A stretch of 14,882 nt of DNA, taken from CAIOSQ01 sp041178225. GTDB taxonomy: Bacteria > Pseudomonadota > Alphaproteobacteria > CACIAM-22H2. Below the pieces are notes generated by a model that was not told the DNA's origin, did not search any database, and was given only the letters and a program-made list of their open reading frames with translations. The translations under genes and the position numbers were made by a program. Each line of letters begins with the position of its first letter. The first letter of the stretch is position 1. The stretch lies in NCBI GenBank assembly GCA_041178225.1, contig JBEGVV010000141.1, positions 1 through 14,882 on the forward strand, written 5' to 3'. Shown piece by piece: positions 6,834-14,094 of the stretch.

Positions 6834-8642
6834 TTGCACGTCCTCGATGTCGCCGACCTGTGCGTCGCCTTCCCCGGGGGCGGGCGCTGGAACACCGTGG
6901 TCGACGGCGTCGGCTTCCACGTCGCGCCGCGCGAGACGCTCGCGATCGTCGGCGAATCCGGCTCGGGCAAGAGCGTCACCGCCCTCGCCGCCATGCGCCT
7001 CCTCCCGACCGCCGCGCGCGTGGCCGGCCGCGTCTCGCTCGCGGGCCGCGACCTGCTCGCGCTCCCCGAGGCGGAGATGGAGGGGCTGCGCGGCCGCGAG
7101 ATGGCGATGATCTTCCAGGAGCCGATGACCAGCCTGAACCCGGTCATGACCATCGGCGCGCAGCTGCGCGAGACCCTGCGGCGGCACCAAGGCCTCGCGG
7201 CGGGCGCGGCGGACGCCGAGGCGCTTCGCCTGCTCGACCGCGTGCGCATCCCGGCGGCGCGCGCGCGCCTCGCGGAGCATCCGCACCGGCTCTCGGGCGG
7301 GATGCTGCAGAGGTCGATGATCGCGATGGCGCTTGCCGGCCGCCCGCGGCTGCTGATCGCGGACGAGCCGACCACGGCCCTCGACGTCACCGTGCAGGCG
7401 CAGATCCTCGCGCTGCTGCGCGAGATCCAGGACCAGGACGGCATGGCCGTGCTGTTCATCACCCATGACATGGGCGTGGTCGCGGAGACGGCGGACCGCG
7501 TCGTGGTGATGCGCCGCGCGCGCGTGGTCGAGGACGGGCATGCCGCGGACGTCTTCGCGCGCCCGCGCGAGGCCTATACGCGCGCGCTCCTCGCCGCGGT
7601 GCCGCGGCTGGGCTCGATGAAGGGACGCGAGCGCCCCGAGCCCTTCCGCGCGGCCGACGCGCAGGAGGCTGCGCCGGCGGCCACGGTCCCTCGCGCGCGC
7701 CATCCCGATCCGGCGGAGCGCGTCGTCCTGAGCGTCGATCGGCTGGTCACCCGCTTCGACATGCGCGGCGGCCTGCTTGGCCGCGTGCGCGCGCGCGTCC
7801 ACGCCGTCGAGGGCGTCTCCTTCGACCTGCGCGCGGGCGAGACGCTCGCGCTCGTCGGCGAATCGGGATGCGGGAAGTCGACCATCGGCCGCTCGATCCT
7901 GCGCATCGCGAGGCCGACCAGCGGCTCGATCGTCGTCGACGGCGTCGACGTGCTCGCGCTGTCGGGCGAGGCGCTGCGCCGGCATCGCCGCCGCATGCAG
8001 ATGATCTTCCAGGACCCGATGTCGAGCCTGAACCCGCGCATGCGCGCCGGCGAGATCCTCGCCGAGCCGCTGCTCGCGCATGGGCTCGCGACGCCTGCCG
8101 AGGCGCGCGCGCGCGCCGCCGCGCTGCTCGGCCGCGTCGGCCTCGACGCCGCGATGCTCTCGCGCTTCCCCCACCAGTTCTCGGGTGGCCAGAAGCAGCG
8201 CCTCTGCATCGCGCGCGCGCTCGCGCTCGACCCGGCGCTGATCGTCGCCGACGAGGCGGTGTCCGCGCTCGACGTGTCGATCAAGGCGCAGGTCGTCGAC
8301 CTCATGCTCGAGCTGCAGGCCGCGCTCGGCATCGCCTACCTCTTCATCTCCCACGACATGTCCGTGGTCGAGCGGATCGCGCATCGCGTCGCGGTGATGC
8401 GCCTCGGGGAGATCGTGGAGATCGGCCCGCGCGCGGCGGTCTTCGACGACCCGCGCCATCCCTACACGCGCCGCCTGCTCGCCGCGGTCCCCGTGCCCGA
8501 TCCCGCGCGCCGCCGCGCCCGCGCGGCGATCGAGGACGGCGAGCTGCCGAGCCCGCTGCGCGCGCCCTCCTACGTCCCGCCCGCGCGTCGCTACGAGCAG
8601 GTCGCGCCAGGCCACCTCGTCCTCGACGACGCGGCCGCGTGA
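6834..8642 (+). CDS. Fused double ABC ATPase of a peptide/glutathione-type importer (DppD-DppF / GsiA layout)
   Basis: A 602-residue cytoplasmic protein with two complete nucleotide-binding domains. Domain 1 has Walker A GESGSGKS (40-47), Q-loop Q95, signature LSGGM (153-157), Walker B LLIADEP (D177, E178) and switch His211. Domain 2 has GESGCGKST (342-350), Q393, FSGGQ (449-453), LIVADEA (D473, E474) and His507. Each cassette is followed by the oligopeptide C-terminal extension (YTRALLAAVP at 248; HPYTRRLLAAVP at 542). No catalytic residue is missing. Single-chain ATPases of this kind drive family-5 importers such as the glutathione importer GsiABCD. The gene is divergent from the permease/binding-protein operon, with the sulfurtransferase between them, and is the only ATPase in the window to match those permeases. 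The start is TTG with GGAG 7 nt upstream. The TGA stop overlaps the GTG start of the next gene. Confidence 0.95.
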   Translation: MHVLDVADLCVAFPGGGRWNTVVDGVGFHVAPRETLAIVGESGSGKSVTALAAMRLLPTAARVAGRVSLAGRDLLALPEAEMEGLRGREMAMIFQEPMTSLNPVMTIGAQLRETLRRHQGLAAGAADAEALRLLDRVRIPAARARLAEHPHRLSGGMLQRSMIAMALAGRPRLLIADEPTTALDVTVQAQILALLREIQDQDGMAVLFITHDMGVVAETADRVVVMRRARVVEDGHAADVFARPREAYTRALLAAVPRLGSMKGRERPEPFRAADAQEAAPAATVPRARHPDPAERVVLSVDRLVTRFDMRGGLLGRVRARVHAVEGVSFDLRAGETLALVGESGCGKSTIGRSILRIARPTSGSIVVDGVDVLALSGEALRRHRRRMQMIFQDPMSSLNPRMRAGEILAEPLLAHGLATPAEARARAAALLGRVGLDAAMLSRFPHQFSGGQKQRLCIARALALDPALIVADEAVSALDVSIKAQVVDLMLELQAALGIAYLFISHDMSVVERIAHRVAVMRLGEIVEIGPRAAVFDDPRHPYTRRLLAAVPVPDPARRRARAAIEDGELPSPLRAPSYVPPARRYEQVAPGHLVLDDAAA

Positions 8643-9826
8643 GCGCGCGCGCCACCCCCGACCAGGCGATCCGCCCCATGCCCGAGCCCGCCTTCGACTT
8701 CGACGCCCCGATCGACCGCCGCGCGGCCGTGGACTGCCGCAAGTGGAACCGCTACCCGGCGGACACGCTGCCGATGTGGGTCGCCGACATGGATTTCGGC
8801 GTGCCCGCGCCGATCCGCGAGGCGCTGCGCGCGCGCCTCGACCATCCGGTCCTCGGCTATGCCGGTCCGCCGCCGGCGCTGGTCGAGGCCATCCTCGCCA
8901 TGCTCGAGGCGCGCCATGGCTGGCGCGTCGCGCCCGAGGCGATCGTCATGCTTCCCGGCGTCGAGCCCGGCTTCAACATGGCGCTGCGCGCGCTGCTGCG
9001 CCCCGGCGACGGGGTCGCGATCCAGTCGCCCGCCTACGCGCCGATCCGCGCCGCGCCTGGCCACTGGGGGCTCGGGCGCGTGGAGGTGCCGGTGGCGGAC
9101 GGGGTCGCGGCGATGGAGGGCGCGCTCTCGCGCCCCGGCACGCGCGCCCTGCTCCTGTGCAACCCGCACAACCCGACAGGCGCGGTCCTCGACGCGCCGG
9201 CGCTGTCGCGGATCGCCGCGGCCTGCCTGCGCCACGACGTGCTGGTCGTCTCGGACGAGATCCATTGCGACCTCGTGCTCGACGGTCGACGCCATGTCCC
9301 GATCGCCGCGCTCGATCCCGAGGTCGCGCGGCGCAGCGTGACGCTGATGTCGGCGAGCAAGACCTACAACGTCGCCGGGCTTAAGGCGGCCTTCGCCATC
9401 GTGCCCGATCCCGGGCTGCGCCAGCGCTTCGTCGCAGCGCGCGCCGGCATGGTCGACAGCGTGAACCTGATGGGCCTGGTGGCGACCGAGGCCGCGCTGC
9501 GCGGCTGCGAGGAGTGGCGACGCGCCCTCCTCTCCTGCCTCGCGGCGAACCGCGACTTCCTCGCCGCCGAGCTCGCGCGGCGATTCCCGTCGATCGGCTT
9601 CGCGCCACCGCAGGCGTCCTTCCTCGCCTGGCTGGATTGCCGCGCGCTCGGCCTCGGCGCCGACCCGCAGGCCTTCTTCCTCGAGCGCGCGCGCGTCGCC
9701 TTCTCGCCAGGCGCCGAGTTCGGCCCGCTCGGCGAGGGCCATGTCCGGCTGAACTTCGGCTGCCGCCGCGCCACGCTCGCCGAGGCGCTCGACCGCATGG
9801 AGGCGGCGCTGGCCGCGCGCGGCTAG
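8639..9826 (+). CDS. MalY/PatB-type PLP enzyme (C-S beta-lyase or aminotransferase)
   Basis: A 395-residue fold-type-I PLP enzyme of the MalY/PatB branch. Family marks are LPMWVADMDFGVPAPI (44-59), VLGYAG (71-76), LLLCNPHNPTGAV (171-183), VVSDEIHCDL (203-212; Asp206 pairs with the pyridine nitrogen), SASKTYNVAGLK (238-249; Lys241 should form the Schiff base) and HVRLNFG (368-374; Arg370 binds the substrate carboxylate). Enzymes of this branch cleave cystathionine and other cysteine S-conjugates to pyruvate, ammonia and a thiol; some act as aminotransferases. The called GTG overlaps the ATPase stop as GTGA but has no clear Shine-Dalgarno. An ATG at 8678 would give 382 residues and also covers the whole family domain. 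The stop TAG shares the CTAG at 9823-9826 with the convergent tctA stop. Co-transcription with the ATPase suggests it acts on the imported ligand. Confidence 0.93.
   Translation: MSARATPDQAIRPMPEPAFDFDAPIDRRAAVDCRKWNRYPADTLPMWVADMDFGVPAPIREALRARLDHPVLGYAGPPPALVEAILAMLEARHGWRVAPEAIVMLPGVEPGFNMALRALLRPGDGVAIQSPAYAPIRAAPGHWGLGRVEVPVADGVAAMEGALSRPGTRALLLCNPHNPTGAVLDAPALSRIAAACLRHDVLVVSDEIHCDLVLDGRRHVPIAALDPEVARRSVTLMSASKTYNVAGLKAAFAIVPDPGLRQRFVAARAGMVDSVNLMGLVATEAALRGCEEWRRALLSCLAANRDFLAAELARRFPSIGFAPPQASFLAWLDCRALGLGADPQAFFLERARVAFSPGAEFGPLGEGHVRLNFGCRRATLAEALDRMEAALAARG
9823..9826. other. CTAG shared by two convergent stop codons
   Basis: Because CTAG is its own reverse complement, the plus-strand gene stops at TAG (9824-9826) and the minus-strand gene at TAG (9825-9823). 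The two coding regions overlap tail to tail by 4 bp with no intergenic terminator visible. Confidence 0.9.
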
Positions 9827-11307
9827 CGCCGCGCGAACAGGCGCAGGGCAGGCACCGCGAGGCAGGCGAGCGCCAGGCCCGACAGCGTGCCCGCGAGCGG
9901 CGTGCGCAGGAAGACCGCGAGGTCGCCGCCGGAGAGCAGCATCGACTGCCTGAACGCATCCTCCGCGCGGTCGCCGAGCACCATCGCGAGCACGAGCGGC
10001 GCGATCGGGTAGTCGAGCGCCTTCATCGCGTAGCCGACGAGCCCGAAGCCGAGCAGCAGCCAGAGGTCGAAGGGCGAGCCCGCCACGCTCCATGCGCCGA
10101 GCACGCAGATCACCGCGATGACCGGGCCGTTGATCGCGAGCGGGACCTGCATCAGCCGCGCGAAGAGGGGGACGGTCGCGAGCGCGAGCGCCACCGCGGC
10201 CAGGTTGGACAGGTACATCGACGCGATCAGGCCCCAGGCGAAGTCCGGACGCTCCCGGAAGAGCGTCGGTCCCGGCGTGATGCCCCAGATCATCAGGCCG
10301 CCGAGCAGGACCGCCGCGGTCGCGGAACTCGGCAGGCCGAGCGCCAGCATCGGCAGCATCGCGCTCGAGCCCGCGGCCTGGTCGGCGGTCTCCGCGGAGA
10401 CCAGCCCCTCGGGCTCGCCGCGCCCGAAGCGGTGGCGGTTGCGAGACACGCGCCGGGCGATGCCGTAGCTCATGAAGGAGGCGGCGGTCGGGCCGCCCGG
10501 CGCGATCCCCATCCAGCATCCCACGAGTGCGCTGCGCAGGAGCGCGATCCAGTACCGCGGCCAGCGCAGCGCGGCGCGGCCGACCTCGGCCAGGTCGAGG
10601 CGCGTCGCGACCGCCCTGGGCGCGACCGGCGACTGGACGCCCTCCAGGACCTCGCCGATGCCGAACAGCCCGATCACGACCACGAGCAGGCTGATGCCGC
10701 GCATCAGGTCCGGGACGTCGTAGGTCAGGCGCACGGAACCCGAGATCGTGTCCATGCCAACCGACGCCATCGCGAGGCCAAGGCAGATCGACACCGCGGT
10801 CTTGAACGGGTCGCCGCCGCCGAAGGCCACGAAGCTCGCGAAGGCGAGCGCGAAGACGGCGAAGTACTCGACCGGCGAGAAGAGCAGCGCGAAGCGCGTC
10901 ACCCAGCCGGCCAGCAGCGTCACGACGACGACGCCGAACAGGGCGCCGAAGCCCGAGGACAGGAAGGCGAAGACGAGCGCCTGCGTCGCCTTGCCGTCCC
11001 TTGCCATCGGGTAGCCGTCGAAGGTCGTGGCCACCGACGATGGCTCGCCGGGGATGTTGAAGAGGATAGATGTCGTCGAGCCGCCGATCAGCGCGCCCCA
11101 GTAGATGCTGGTCAGAAGGATGATCGCCGCCACCGGGTCCATCGCGAAGGTCAGCGGCAGGAGCAGGCTGACGCCGTTGGGCGCGCCCAGGCCGGGCAGC
11201 ACCCCCACGAGCAGCCCGAAGAGCACGCCCGCGACCATGAGCAGCAGGTGCTTCGCGCTCAGCGCGATCGCGAAGCCCTCGAGCAGCTGGGAGAGGTTGT
11301 CGGCCAC
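9823..11307 (-). CDS. TTT transporter large permease, TctA family
   Basis: A 494-residue multi-span membrane protein, the usual length for TctA. It shows both family signatures: GLLVGVLPGLGAPNGVSLLLPLTF (31-54) and YWGALIGGSTTSILFNIPGE (69-88). Later it has a matching second-half SALVGCWMGIAPGGPTAASFMSYG repeat and LALGLPSSATAAVLLGGLMIWGI. About twelve hydrophobic segments can be picked out. TctA forms the proton- or sodium-coupled channel part of tripartite tricarboxylate transporters, receiving substrate from the TctC-type protein. The start is GTG at 11307. A GAGGG Shine-Dalgarno overlaps the tctB stop (TGAGGG), which implies coupled translation. The TAG stop is the reverse reading of the CTAG that ends the convergent MalY-like gene. 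Final gene of the pdxA-tctCBA operon. Confidence 0.95.
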   Translation of the reverse strand: MADNLSQLLEGFAIALSAKHLLLMVAGVLFGLLVGVLPGLGAPNGVSLLLPLTFAMDPVAAIILLTSIYWGALIGGSTTSILFNIPGEPSSVATTFDGYPMARDGKATQALVFAFLSSGFGALFGVVVVTLLAGWVTRFALLFSPVEYFAVFALAFASFVAFGGGDPFKTAVSICLGLAMASVGMDTISGSVRLTYDVPDLMRGISLLVVVIGLFGIGEVLEGVQSPVAPRAVATRLDLAEVGRAALRWPRYWIALLRSALVGCWMGIAPGGPTAASFMSYGIARRVSRNRHRFGRGEPEGLVSAETADQAAGSSAMLPMLALGLPSSATAAVLLGGLMIWGITPGPTLFRERPDFAWGLIASMYLSNLAAVALALATVPLFARLMQVPLAINGPVIAVICVLGAWSVAGSPFDLWLLLGFGLVGYAMKALDYPIAPLVLAMVLGDRAEDAFRQSMLLSGGDLAVFLRTPLAGTLSGLALACLAVPALRLFARR

Positions 11308-11314
11308 GCGGCCC

Positions 11315-11815
11315 TCACCACAGCCCGAGCAGCGGGCCGAGCGGGCCCTTCGGCAGCGGCATCCTGAACAGCCGCTCGAAGACCACGAAGAGCCCGGCCG
11401 GGAGCAGCAGCGCGATCGCGAGCGTCGTGCGCCAGGCCACGCCGCCGACGAGGCCGACCGCGACCACGACGTAGAGGGCGATGGCGGGGTAGAAGCCGAG
11501 CATGGGCGCGAGCACGGCGAAGGCCGCGAGCGGCAGCGCGAAGCGCGCCATGCGCCAGGCCTGCACGCCCGTCACGAGGCCCGGCGGGTCGCCGCGCGCA
11601 AGCAGGGCGCGGGCGAGGACGATGGCGGCGGCCACGGCGAGCAGCAGGCCGACGCGGAACGGGAAGTAGCCGGCCTCCGGGCCCGAGCGGCTCCAGCCCG
11701 TGTCGAGCTCGCGCGCGCCGAGCATGATCGCCGCCGCCACCGCGATCGCGAAGAGCGCGAAGCCGATCTCGGCGGCGCGCCGCGACAGGGCGCGGGGAGC
11801 GGAAGGCTGGGACAT
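11315..11815 (-). CDS. TTT transporter small membrane subunit, TctB family
   Basis: A 166-residue protein with four or five predicted membrane segments (about 16-34, 53-73, 93-108, 111-127, 131-147), matching TctB. The segment SGPEAGYFPFRVGLLLA (44-60) corresponds to the family G(P)xxxPYF-like entry to the second helix, and FERLFRMPLPKGPLG (146-160) is the typical C-terminal end. TctB partners TctA in the membrane; its exact task is poorly understood in any system. No good Shine-Dalgarno precedes the ATG at 11815, and a long GC stem-loop lies between it and tctC. This agrees with lower synthesis of membrane parts than of the binding protein. The gene is separated from tctA by 7 bp. Confidence 0.9.
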   Translation of the reverse strand: MSQPSAPRALSRRAAEIGFALFAIAVAAAIMLGARELDTGWSRSGPEAGYFPFRVGLLLAVAAAIVLARALLARGDPPGLVTGVQAWRMARFALPLAAFAVLAPMLGFYPAIALYVVVAVGLVGGVAWRTTLAIALLLPAGLFVVFERLFRMPLPKGPLGPLLGLW

Positions 11816-11842
11816 GCCGGGGCGCGGCGTCGCGAGGGGGCG

Positions 11843-11873
11843 GCGCGCGGCGGAGCCGTGGCCCGCCGCGCGC
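11843..11873 (-). promoter_or_regulatory. Strong intra-operon stem-loop between tctC and tctB
   Basis: GCGCGCGGCGG (11843-11853) and CCGCCGCGCGC (11863-11873) make a perfect 11-bp all-GC stem with a 9-nt loop, beginning 9 nt after the tctC stop. No T-run follows. The likely effect is to protect the tctC transcript from 3' decay or partly stop polymerase, giving more binding protein than membrane subunits. It is longer than the other stems in the window. Confidence 0.6.
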
Positions 11874-11881
11874 GCCCTGCC

Positions 11882-12880
11882 TTACTTGACCAGCCAGCCC
11901 TGCTCCTCGAAGACGAGGCGGCTGCGCGCCTCGTCCGCGACGATGAACCGCGCGAACTCCTCGCCGGTCAGGAACGTCCCGCTCTGCGACGTGCGCGCGA
12001 TGTACTCCGCCCAGTCCGGCGTCTCGAAGACCTTGCGCAGCACGCCGACCCAGAAGGCCGTCGCGTCGGCGCCGACCCCGGGAGGCAGGTAGACCGCGCG
12101 CGGCATCTTGAACTCCTCGATGCCGAGCCCCTGCTCGCGGCAGGTCGGGATGTCCGACCAGGCCATCGTGTCCGTGACCCTGGGCCCCGCCGCCAGGCGC
12201 GCCTTGCTGAACACGCAGAGCGGGCGGCCCTGCGCGGCCTTCCACTGGCCGACATTCTCGGCGGGGTTGTTGGTGTTGCCGTCGATGTGGCCGCCGGCGA
12301 GCTGCACCGCCGCCTCGCCGCCCGACTTGAAGGGGATGTAGGTGACCCTGGCCCCGGCCGCCTTCTCGATCAGGCGCACCAGCGTCTCGTCGAGGTCCTT
12401 CGACTGGGAGCCGCCCATCTTCACCGTCCCGGCCTTCGCGGCCGCGGCGAAGTCGGCAGCCGTCTTCCACGGCGCGTCCTGGCGCACCCAGAGCAGGAAC
12501 TCGTCGAAGGCGAGCGCCGCGACGGGGGTGTGTTCCTCGCGCTTCCAGCCGACCCGCGCGACCAGCGGCAGCAGCCACTGGTTGGACGTGCCGAAGACGA
12601 CGCGATGCGCGTCGCCCGTCCCCATCTTGCCGTGCACGAAGCCCTCGGCGCCCGAGCCGCCGCCCTTGATCGACACGACGATCGGCTGGGACACGAGGTT
12701 GTGCTTCTGGATGATCGTCTGGATCGTGCGCGCGAAGATGTCGGTGCCGCCGCCCGCGCCGGCGGTGACGACGAACTCGATCGGCTTCGACGGGGTGAAG
12801 GCGACCGCCTCCGGCATCGTCGCGGTGGCAAGGGCCCCCGCCATCGCCAGTCCGGCCGCGTAACGCGCTGCGCTGTTCAT
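11882..12880 (-). CDS. TTT transporter periplasmic binding protein (TctC/Bug family)
   Basis: A 332-residue Bug-type receptor. Residues 1-28 are a Sec signal peptide (YAAGLAMAGALATATMPEAVAF). The mature protein opens PSKPIEFVVTAGAGGGTDIFAR (30-51), the family's first ligand loop, which usually binds a carboxylate through water and backbone groups. SIKGGGSGAEGF (70-81) corresponds to the second conserved glycine-rich strand-loop, and ARVTYIPFKSGGEAAVQLAGGHID (177-200) is the diagnostic Bug segment. Two cysteines (222, 247) could form a disulfide in the periplasm. The start at 12880 has AGGAGG 5 nt upstream, the best ribosome site of this operon. The gene lies 60 bp after the pdxA-like gene. 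The ligand is unknown; the family covers tricarboxylates, aromatic acids, amino acids and others. Confidence 0.94.
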   Translation of the reverse strand: MNSAARYAAGLAMAGALATATMPEAVAFTPSKPIEFVVTAGAGGGTDIFARTIQTIIQKHNLVSQPIVVSIKGGGSGAEGFVHGKMGTGDAHRVVFGTSNQWLLPLVARVGWKREEHTPVAALAFDEFLLWVRQDAPWKTAADFAAAAKAGTVKMGGSQSKDLDETLVRLIEKAAGARVTYIPFKSGGEAAVQLAGGHIDGNTNNPAENVGQWKAAQGRPLCVFSKARLAAGPRVTDTMAWSDIPTCREQGLGIEEFKMPRAVYLPPGVGADATAFWVGVLRKVFETPDWAEYIARTSQSGTFLTGEEFARFIVADEARSRLVFEEQGWLVK

Positions 12881-12940
12881 CCTCTCCTCCTCTGCTTGGC
12901 GTTCCTGGTTATCGTTGTGCCGCTGCGTGCCGGCGATGCC

Positions 12941-13978
12941 CTACTCCGCGGCCGCCGCGACGCCGCGCTGGCGGAGCGCGAGGCGCGCCGCGATCAGCAT
13001 CGCCGCCTTGCTGGCGCCCGGGTTGGCGAGGTTGCGGCCGGCGATGTCGTAGGCGGTGCCGTGCGCCGGGGTGCAGACCGGCACCTTGTAGCCGCCGATC
13101 AGCGTCACGCCCTGGTCGAAGCCCATGAGCTTGATCGCGATCTGCCCCTGGTCGTGGTACATCGTCTGCACGGCGTCGAAGTCGCCGCGGCGCGCGCGCA
13201 GGAACACGGTGTCGGACGGGAACGGACCGTCGCAGGCGATGCCGCGCGCCCTTGCCTCGCGCACCGCCGGCGCGATCTCCCCCTCGTCCTCGTGCCCGAA
13301 ATTGCCTCCATCGCCGGCATGCGGGTTGAGCGCCGCCACCGCGATGCGCGGGCGCTCGAAGCCCGCGTCGCGCATGCAGCGGTCGGTCAGCACGAGCGCG
13401 TCGAGCACGGCCTCGCGGGTGATCATCCGCGCGACGTCCGACAGCGCGACATGCGAGGTGACGCGCGCGTTCCAGATCGCCGGCAGGATGTTGAACTCCC
13501 GGCCCGGCCCGCCCGAGAGCTCCTCGTTCAGGATCTCCACCTCGTCGACGAAGGACGGCCGCGCGAGCCGCATCGCGTGCTTGTTGAACGGCGTGAAGGC
13601 GACGGCCTCGGCGAGGCCCGACTGCCCGAGGCGCAGCACGGCGCGGAAGTTCTCGATGGAGAAGCGCCCGCCGGCGGCGCTGCTCGTGCCCGCGGAAAGC
13701 GTGGAGGGGTCGAGGTGCCCGAGGTCGCGCAGCACGGCCACGCCACGGCCCCTGGGCGCGCCGGCCGCCTCGTTCCAGTCCGGCACGTCGACGCGCACGC
13801 CCGCGATGCGCATGCCCTCGTCGAGCGCGCGACGGTCGCCGACGACCACGAAGTTGGCGGCGGCCCGCACCTCCGGGTCGGCCAGGAGCTTGGCCACGAG
13901 CTCGAGCCCTATGCCCGCGGGATCGCCCATGGCGAGCGCGATGACGGGCGGATTGGCAGGGGGCGCGGCTGTCGTCAT
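12941..13978 (-). CDS. PdxA-family NAD-dependent dehydrogenase (PdxA2/TphB-like)
   Basis: A 345-residue protein of the 4-hydroxythreonine-4-phosphate dehydrogenase superfamily: IALAMGDPAGIGLEL (13-27), TPFNKHAM (129-136), VTSHVALSDV (173-182), ALNPHAGDGGNFG (216-228), GPFPSDTVF (251-259), MYHDQGQIAIKLMGF (273-287) and TPAHGTAYDIAG (303-314). Two of the three metal-site His are present, His176 and His275. Where PdxA has GHTE, this protein reads VDEVE (144-148), putting Asp145 at the first metal position. Family members oxidise phospho-hydroxy acids (PdxA, PdxA2 on threonate 4-phosphate) or cis-dihydrodiols (TphB). Linkage to a TTT importer and a GntR regulator, not to vitamin B6 genes, points to a catabolic role. 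The ATG at 13978 has GAGGA 6 nt upstream. First gene of the pdxA-tctCBA operon, with an operator-like site over its promoter. Confidence 0.9.
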   Translation of the reverse strand: MTTAAPPANPPVIALAMGDPAGIGLELVAKLLADPEVRAAANFVVVGDRRALDEGMRIAGVRVDVPDWNEAAGAPRGRGVAVLRDLGHLDPSTLSAGTSSAAGGRFSIENFRAVLRLGQSGLAEAVAFTPFNKHAMRLARPSFVDEVEILNEELSGGPGREFNILPAIWNARVTSHVALSDVARMITREAVLDALVLTDRCMRDAGFERPRIAVAALNPHAGDGGNFGHEDEGEIAPAVREARARGIACDGPFPSDTVFLRARRGDFDAVQTMYHDQGQIAIKLMGFDQGVTLIGGYKVPVCTPAHGTAYDIAGRNLANPGASKAAMLIAARLALRQRGVAAAAE

Positions 13979-14018
13979 GGGCGGTCCTCGCGATGGCCTC
14001 CGGTTTTCCAGGGGCCGT

Positions 14019-14030
14019 ATTCCATGCAAT
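14019..14030. promoter_or_regulatory. Operator-like palindrome on the pdxA-tct promoter
   Basis: ATTCCATGCAAT is palindromic at 10 of 12 positions and centred on CATG. It belongs to a local A+T-rich patch, GTATTCCATGCAATATAC (14017-14034). On the minus strand the same patch contains TATATT (14033-14028), a good -10 for the pdxA operon, with only a poor -35 (CTTTCA, 14056-14051). The neighbouring GntR protein is the natural candidate ligand. Confidence 0.6.
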
Positions 14031-14078
14031 ATACGTCTTCGATCGCCGCTTGAAAGCCGCTTTCCGTCCGGGGCCGGG

Positions 14079-14094
14079 TATTTGAATGCAATAT
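14079..14094. promoter_or_regulatory. Second operator-like copy over the gntR start codon
   Basis: TATTTGAATGCAATAT repeats the 9-bp core ATGCAATAT of the first site exactly, 62 bp away, and keeps an upstream TATT arm. The ATG inside the core is the gntR start codon (14086). Bound protein would block transcription or translation start of gntR, an autorepression layout. Confidence 0.55.

Noticed and set aside
5889..8615. A 908-codon minus-strand reading that would extend the sulfurtransferase upstream through the ATPase gene
   Set aside because: Only the last 285 codons match a family. The ATG at 6746 has a good ribosome site, and the extension is antisense to a complete ABC ATPase.
9827..9900. 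Possible terminator between the convergent MalY-like and tctA genes
   Set aside because: This stretch is tctA coding sequence and shows no stem followed by a T-run.
8591..10519. A 642-codon minus-strand open frame opposite the MalY-like gene and through tctA in another frame
   Set aside because: Low-complexity product overlapping two genuine genes; no family pattern.
12881..12940. Possible promoter or terminator between pdxA-like and tctC genes
   Set aside because: Sixty bases with a strong ribosome site for tctC but no convincing promoter pair or stem; treated as an intra-operon spacer.
11105..14053. A 982-codon plus-strand open frame antisense to tctB, tctC and pdxA
   Set aside because: The product is a low-complexity Arg/Ala/Glu/His chain with no domain, and the minus strand carries clear families with ribosome sites. 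It is a GC-content shadow.
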